Assembly (NCBI GenBank): GCA_937901265.1
Contig: CALCHA010000192.1
Location: 1 to 16,101 of the forward strand
Direction of reading: 5' to 3'
DNA length: 16,101 nt
Source: an uncultured Phycisphaerales bacterium
GTDB taxonomy: Bacteria > Planctomycetota > Phycisphaerae > WQYP01
Shown: piece by piece, positions 14,083-16,101 of the stretch
How positions within the stretch are numbered: the stretch's first letter is position 1
Layout of the letters: each line of letters starts with the position of its first letter
The notes under the pieces: model-generated
Seen by the model: the letters and a program-made list of their open reading frames with translations, nothing else
What the model was told of the DNA's origin: nothing
Databases searched by the model: none
Program-made: the position numbers and the translations under genes

Positions 14083-14832
14083 GTGATTAACAGACGTTCA
14101 ACGTGCCTCGTGGCGTCCATTGTGGGCATGGGACTTTTCGGCGGGTTGACCGCGCGGGCCGACTTTTCGATCGCCGTCCCGAACTACTCGTTCGAGAATC
14201 CGATCCGCACCGGCGGCAACGTAAGTCTTGGTGGGACGCCGGATTCCAACAACGCGATTTCCAACTGGGACATCAGCGGCGATCTCTTCGGCGCTGGCGG
14301 TGTCTTCGGCAACACGGCAGCCCAATTTGCCTCCCTTCCCGCCGGCACCCAATTCGCCTATCTTGCCGCCGCACGCCCCGGCTATGTTGCCAACCTCCAG
14401 CTTACCCCCTCCACCAACAGCCTGCCCTCCATTGTTGCAGGCATCGGCTACACCCTGACCGTCGCCGTCGGCAACCGCATGGACAATGTTTACCCGGCGG
14501 GCACTGCCACGATCTCGCTCCTCGCGGGCAACACGGTGGTGGCCTCGAATTTCGTGAATGTCGGCACCGTGGCCAAAGGCACCTTCATCGACCTCTCGGC
14601 CACCCTGGACGCCCTCACCGCCGCTTCCTATGTGGGCCAGCAGTTGTCCATCCGCATCACCGAAACCAACACGATGCTGGACCCCACCACCAACCCGCCC
14701 TCCAGCATTCGCAATGAAGCGGCCTTTGACAACGTGCGGCTCACCGGCACCGGCAACCCCGTGCCCGAGCCCGCATCGCTGAGTGTCCTGGCGATCGGAG
14801 CCGGGGCGCTGCTGACGCGTCGTCGGCGGTAA
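14083..14832 (+). CDS. PEP-CTERM sorting-signal secreted protein
   Basis: The protein has 249 residues from a GTG start. The N-terminus [21 protein letters not shown] ending in TARA-DF is a clear signal peptide with cleavage near residue 26. The mature part starts with VPNYSFENP, followed by a beta-rich region of about 190 residues with alternating Thr/Ala/Val strands, a pattern seen in DUF642/galactose-binding-like exported proteins. The region ends in [11 protein letters not shown] (212-222), the usual close of such domains. The C-terminus is a PEP-CTERM signal: VPEP (227-230), a hydrophobic helix (about 231-244) and RRRR, recognised by exosortase and associated with surface or exopolysaccharide-linked proteins. 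It has one cysteine, in the signal peptide only. No exosortase or polysaccharide gene is in view. Ligand and function are unknown; carbohydrate binding is a guess from the fold pattern. Confidence 0.9.
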   Translation: MINRRSTCLVASIVGMGLFGGLTARADFSIAVPNYSFENPIRTGGNVSLGGTPDSNNAISNWDISGDLFGAGGVFGNTAAQFASLPAGTQFAYLAAARPGYVANLQLTPSTNSLPSIVAGIGYTLTVAVGNRMDNVYPAGTATISLLAGNTVVASNFVNVGTVAKGTFIDLSATLDALTAASYVGQQLSIRITETNTMLDPTTNPPSSIRNEAAFDNVRLTGTGNPVPEPASLSVLAIGAGALLTRRRR

Positions 14833-14862
14833 CCGGTGGGGGGGAGGAATACTGCAAACGAT

Positions 14863-14900
14863 CAGCCACTCCGTCATGAGCTCCTCATGCGGAGTGGCTG
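14863..14900 (+). terminator. Strong hairpin after the PEP-CTERM gene
   Basis: CAGCCACTCCG (14863-14873) pairs perfectly with CGGAGTGGCTG (14890-14900). Inside, CATGAG (14875-14880) pairs with CTCATG (14884-14889) around a CTC loop, leaving one bulged T. The result is 17 base pairs. No U-tract follows on the plus strand, so it is a U-less terminator, an mRNA 3' stabiliser or a protein-binding palindrome. Its position 30 bases after the stop favours a 3'-end function. Confidence 0.6.
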
Positions 14901-14944
14901 CGCGCTGCGGCAACTGTCTGGGCGCACGAGGGGGCGATCGCGTA

Positions 14945-14973
14945 TTGACGGTGGCGGGCGGGGGGTCTATTCT
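14945..14973 (+). promoter_or_regulatory. Candidate sigma70-type promoter of floA
   Basis: TTGACG (14945-14950), a 17-base spacer and TATTCT (14968-14973), with 5 of 6 and 4 of 6 consensus matches. A start near 14980 would leave a leader of about 43 bases. It lies after the hairpin, so floA is probably its own unit. Confidence 0.5.
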
Positions 14974-15008
14974 GCTGAGCAATCCGGTTTTTCAACAAGC
15001 ACATCGAC

Positions 15009-15017
15009 AGGAAGGGG
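15009..15017 (+). promoter_or_regulatory. Ribosome binding site deciding the floA start
   Basis: AGGAAGGGG ends 5 bases before the ATG at 15023. The frame is open back to 14876, but that extension is Cys/Gly-rich, overlaps the hairpin and the promoter candidate, and has no counterpart in FloA. Confidence 0.75.
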
Positions 15018-15022
15018 CATTT

Positions 15023-16093
15023 ATGCAAATGGCCGCGGTCGGAGAAATTTTTGCAGGACTTCTGGGGGCAACGCCGCCGCAGGATTGGAATCCACTGGTG
15101 TGGATTTTGGTGCTGGTGGTCGGGGCCGTCGCGCTGGTGGTCGTGACGGTGATCGCCAACTTCTTCAGCCTGTGGCTGCAGGCGTTCTCGGCCGGGGCGG
15201 GGGTGAGCTATTTTTCGCTCATCGGGATGCGGTTCCGCAAAGTGGACTCGCGGCAGATCGTCACCTCGCGGATCACCGCGGTGCAGGCCGGCTTGCAGGA
15301 CCTGACGACCAACATGCTGGAAAGCCACTACCTTGCGGGCGGGCGCGTGCCCAACGTGGTGCGTGCGATGATCGCGGCGCACCGCGCGGACATCGAACTG
15401 CCCTGGAACCGGGCCGCGGCGATCGACCTCGCCGGGCGCGACGTGCTCGATGCGGTGCAGACGAGCGTGAACCCCAAAGTGATTGACGTGCCCAACGTCG
15501 CTTCCGGCCGGCAGACCATCGACGGCGTGGCGAAGGACGGGATTCAGCTGCGCGTCAAAGCCCGCGTGACGGTGCGGACGAACATTCAGCAACTCATCGG
15601 CGGGGCGACGGAGGAGACGGTGATCGCGCGCGTCGGCGAAGGCATCGTGACTGCCATCGGTTCGTCGGACACGTACAAGCATGTGATGGAAAATCCTGAC
15701 ACGATCTCCAAGACGGTGCTGCACAAGGGGCTCGACGCGGGCACGGCGTTTGAGATTCTGTCGATCGACATTGCGGACATCGATGTGGGCGAGAACGTGG
15801 GCGCGAACCTCCAGGCCAAGCAGGCCGAGGCCGACATGCGGCGGTTTCAGGCGGAAGCCGAAAAGCGTCGCGCCCTCGCGGTGGCCCTCGAGCAGGAATT
15901 CAAGGCCACAGCGCAGCAGAACCGCGCCAAGGTCATCGAAGCCGAGGCGCAGATTCCGCTGGCGATGGCGGAAGCCTTCCGCGCCGGCAACCTGGGGATC
16001 ATGGACTACTACAAGATGAAAAACGTGATGGCCGACACCACCATGCGCGAGAGCCTGGGCAACGATCGCCCCGACGATGCGAAGCAGTCGTAA
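15023..16093 (+). CDS. floA: FloA, flotillin-like SPFH membrane scaffold protein
   Basis: The protein has 356 residues, slightly longer than Bacillus FloA (about 330). An N-terminal hydrophobic hairpin or helix (about 23-48) anchors it to the membrane without a signal peptide, followed by the SPFH-type domain: [13 protein letters not shown] (68-80), [19 protein letters not shown] (101-119), [20 protein letters not shown] (132-151), [13 protein letters not shown] (176-188), [16 protein letters not shown] (202-217) and [19 protein letters not shown] (243-261). A coiled-coil with EAEA-type repeats follows (about 262-318), then the conserved ending [18 protein letters not shown]. FloA oligomerises at the inner membrane and organises membrane microdomains and fluidity. 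In many bacteria an nfeD gene precedes floA; here the PEP-CTERM gene does, so any NfeD partner must be elsewhere. The coding strand prefers G-ending codons. The stop lies 8 bases before the window edge. Confidence 0.96.
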   Translation: MQMAAVGEIFAGLLGATPPQDWNPLVWILVLVVGAVALVVVTVIANFFSLWLQAFSAGAGVSYFSLIGMRFRKVDSRQIVTSRITAVQAGLQDLTTNMLESHYLAGGRVPNVVRAMIAAHRADIELPWNRAAAIDLAGRDVLDAVQTSVNPKVIDVPNVASGRQTIDGVAKDGIQLRVKARVTVRTNIQQLIGGATEETVIARVGEGIVTAIGSSDTYKHVMENPDTISKTVLHKGLDAGTAFEILSIDIADIDVGENVGANLQAKQAEADMRRFQAEAEKRRALAVALEQEFKATAQQNRAKVIEAEAQIPLAMAEAFRAGNLGIMDYYKMKNVMADTTMRESLGNDRPDDAKQS

Positions 16094-16101
16094 GCAGCGC
16101 G

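Noticed and set aside
13785..14129. Minus-strand open frames over the yebC start and the divergent region
   Set aside because: They are out of frame with the MAGHSHWKN start of yebC and cross the promoter region; they show no domain.
14876..15022. N-terminal extension of floA
   Set aside because: The sequence is Cys/Gly-rich, overlaps a 17-bp hairpin and a promoter candidate, and the internal ATG at 15023 has a strong ribosome binding site and the family N-terminus.
1..16101. CRISPR array, insertion sequence, phage or defence system
   Set aside because: No regularly spaced direct repeats, no transposase or integrase-like protein and no defence-type domains were found on either strand; the only repeats are the GGCAC/CGAAG phrases.

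Overview
This window comes from a high-G+C bacterium with an aerobic, cytochrome-based respiratory chain. Four things together suggest Planctomycetota, perhaps a Phycisphaerae-like lineage: alternative complex III next to a caa3 oxidase, a short PEP-CTERM exported protein ending in RRRR, a FloA-type flotillin, and a divergent TPR protein. This assignment is inferred from gene content; no rRNA or marker gene settles it.

Region 1 (1-9993, + strand) is one long respiratory operon entered in the middle. It holds the 3' end of actC, then actD, actE and actF of alternative complex III (ACIII, quinol:cytochrome c/oxidase oxidoreductase). A small single-helix membrane protein and a SCO copper chaperone follow. 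The operon ends with a caa3-type cytochrome oxidase: coxB with a fused cytochrome c domain, an A2-type coxA, coxC, a subunit IV gene, and a second, shorter subunit III gene. Electrons would pass from quinol through ACIII (with ActE as its monoheme cytochrome) to the cytochrome c domain and CuA of CoxB, then to heme a and the heme a3/CuB site of CoxA, where O2 is reduced. SCO would supply copper for CuA. Genes are mostly 0-60 bp apart, so co-transcription is likely. The operon promoter and actA/actB lie upstream of the window.

Region 2 (9994-10343) is a 350-bp convergent intergenic stretch. It carries a 79-bp-arm imperfect inverted repeat rich in CGAAG/GGCAC-AAGG phrases, which may terminate both converging units. 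A related phrase occurs between actC and actD, where it appears to supply the actD ribosome binding site.

Region 3 (10344-16101) holds unlinked single genes. A cytoplasmic TPR protein (- strand) is divergent from moeA (+). moeA is convergent with yebC (-), which carries an apparent one-base deletion. Divergent from yebC is a PEP-CTERM secreted protein (+), followed by a strong hairpin and then floA (+), which ends 8 bases before the window edge.

I see no CRISPR array, tRNA, rRNA, transposase, phage gene or defence system, and no clearly new biological system. The points most worth a second look are the yebC frameshift, the inverted repeat and its relative in the operon, the small conserved-looking gene between actF and SCO, the two unequal subunit III genes (one with a long periplasm- or cytoplasm-exposed insertion), and a sharp change of codon style inside moeA.
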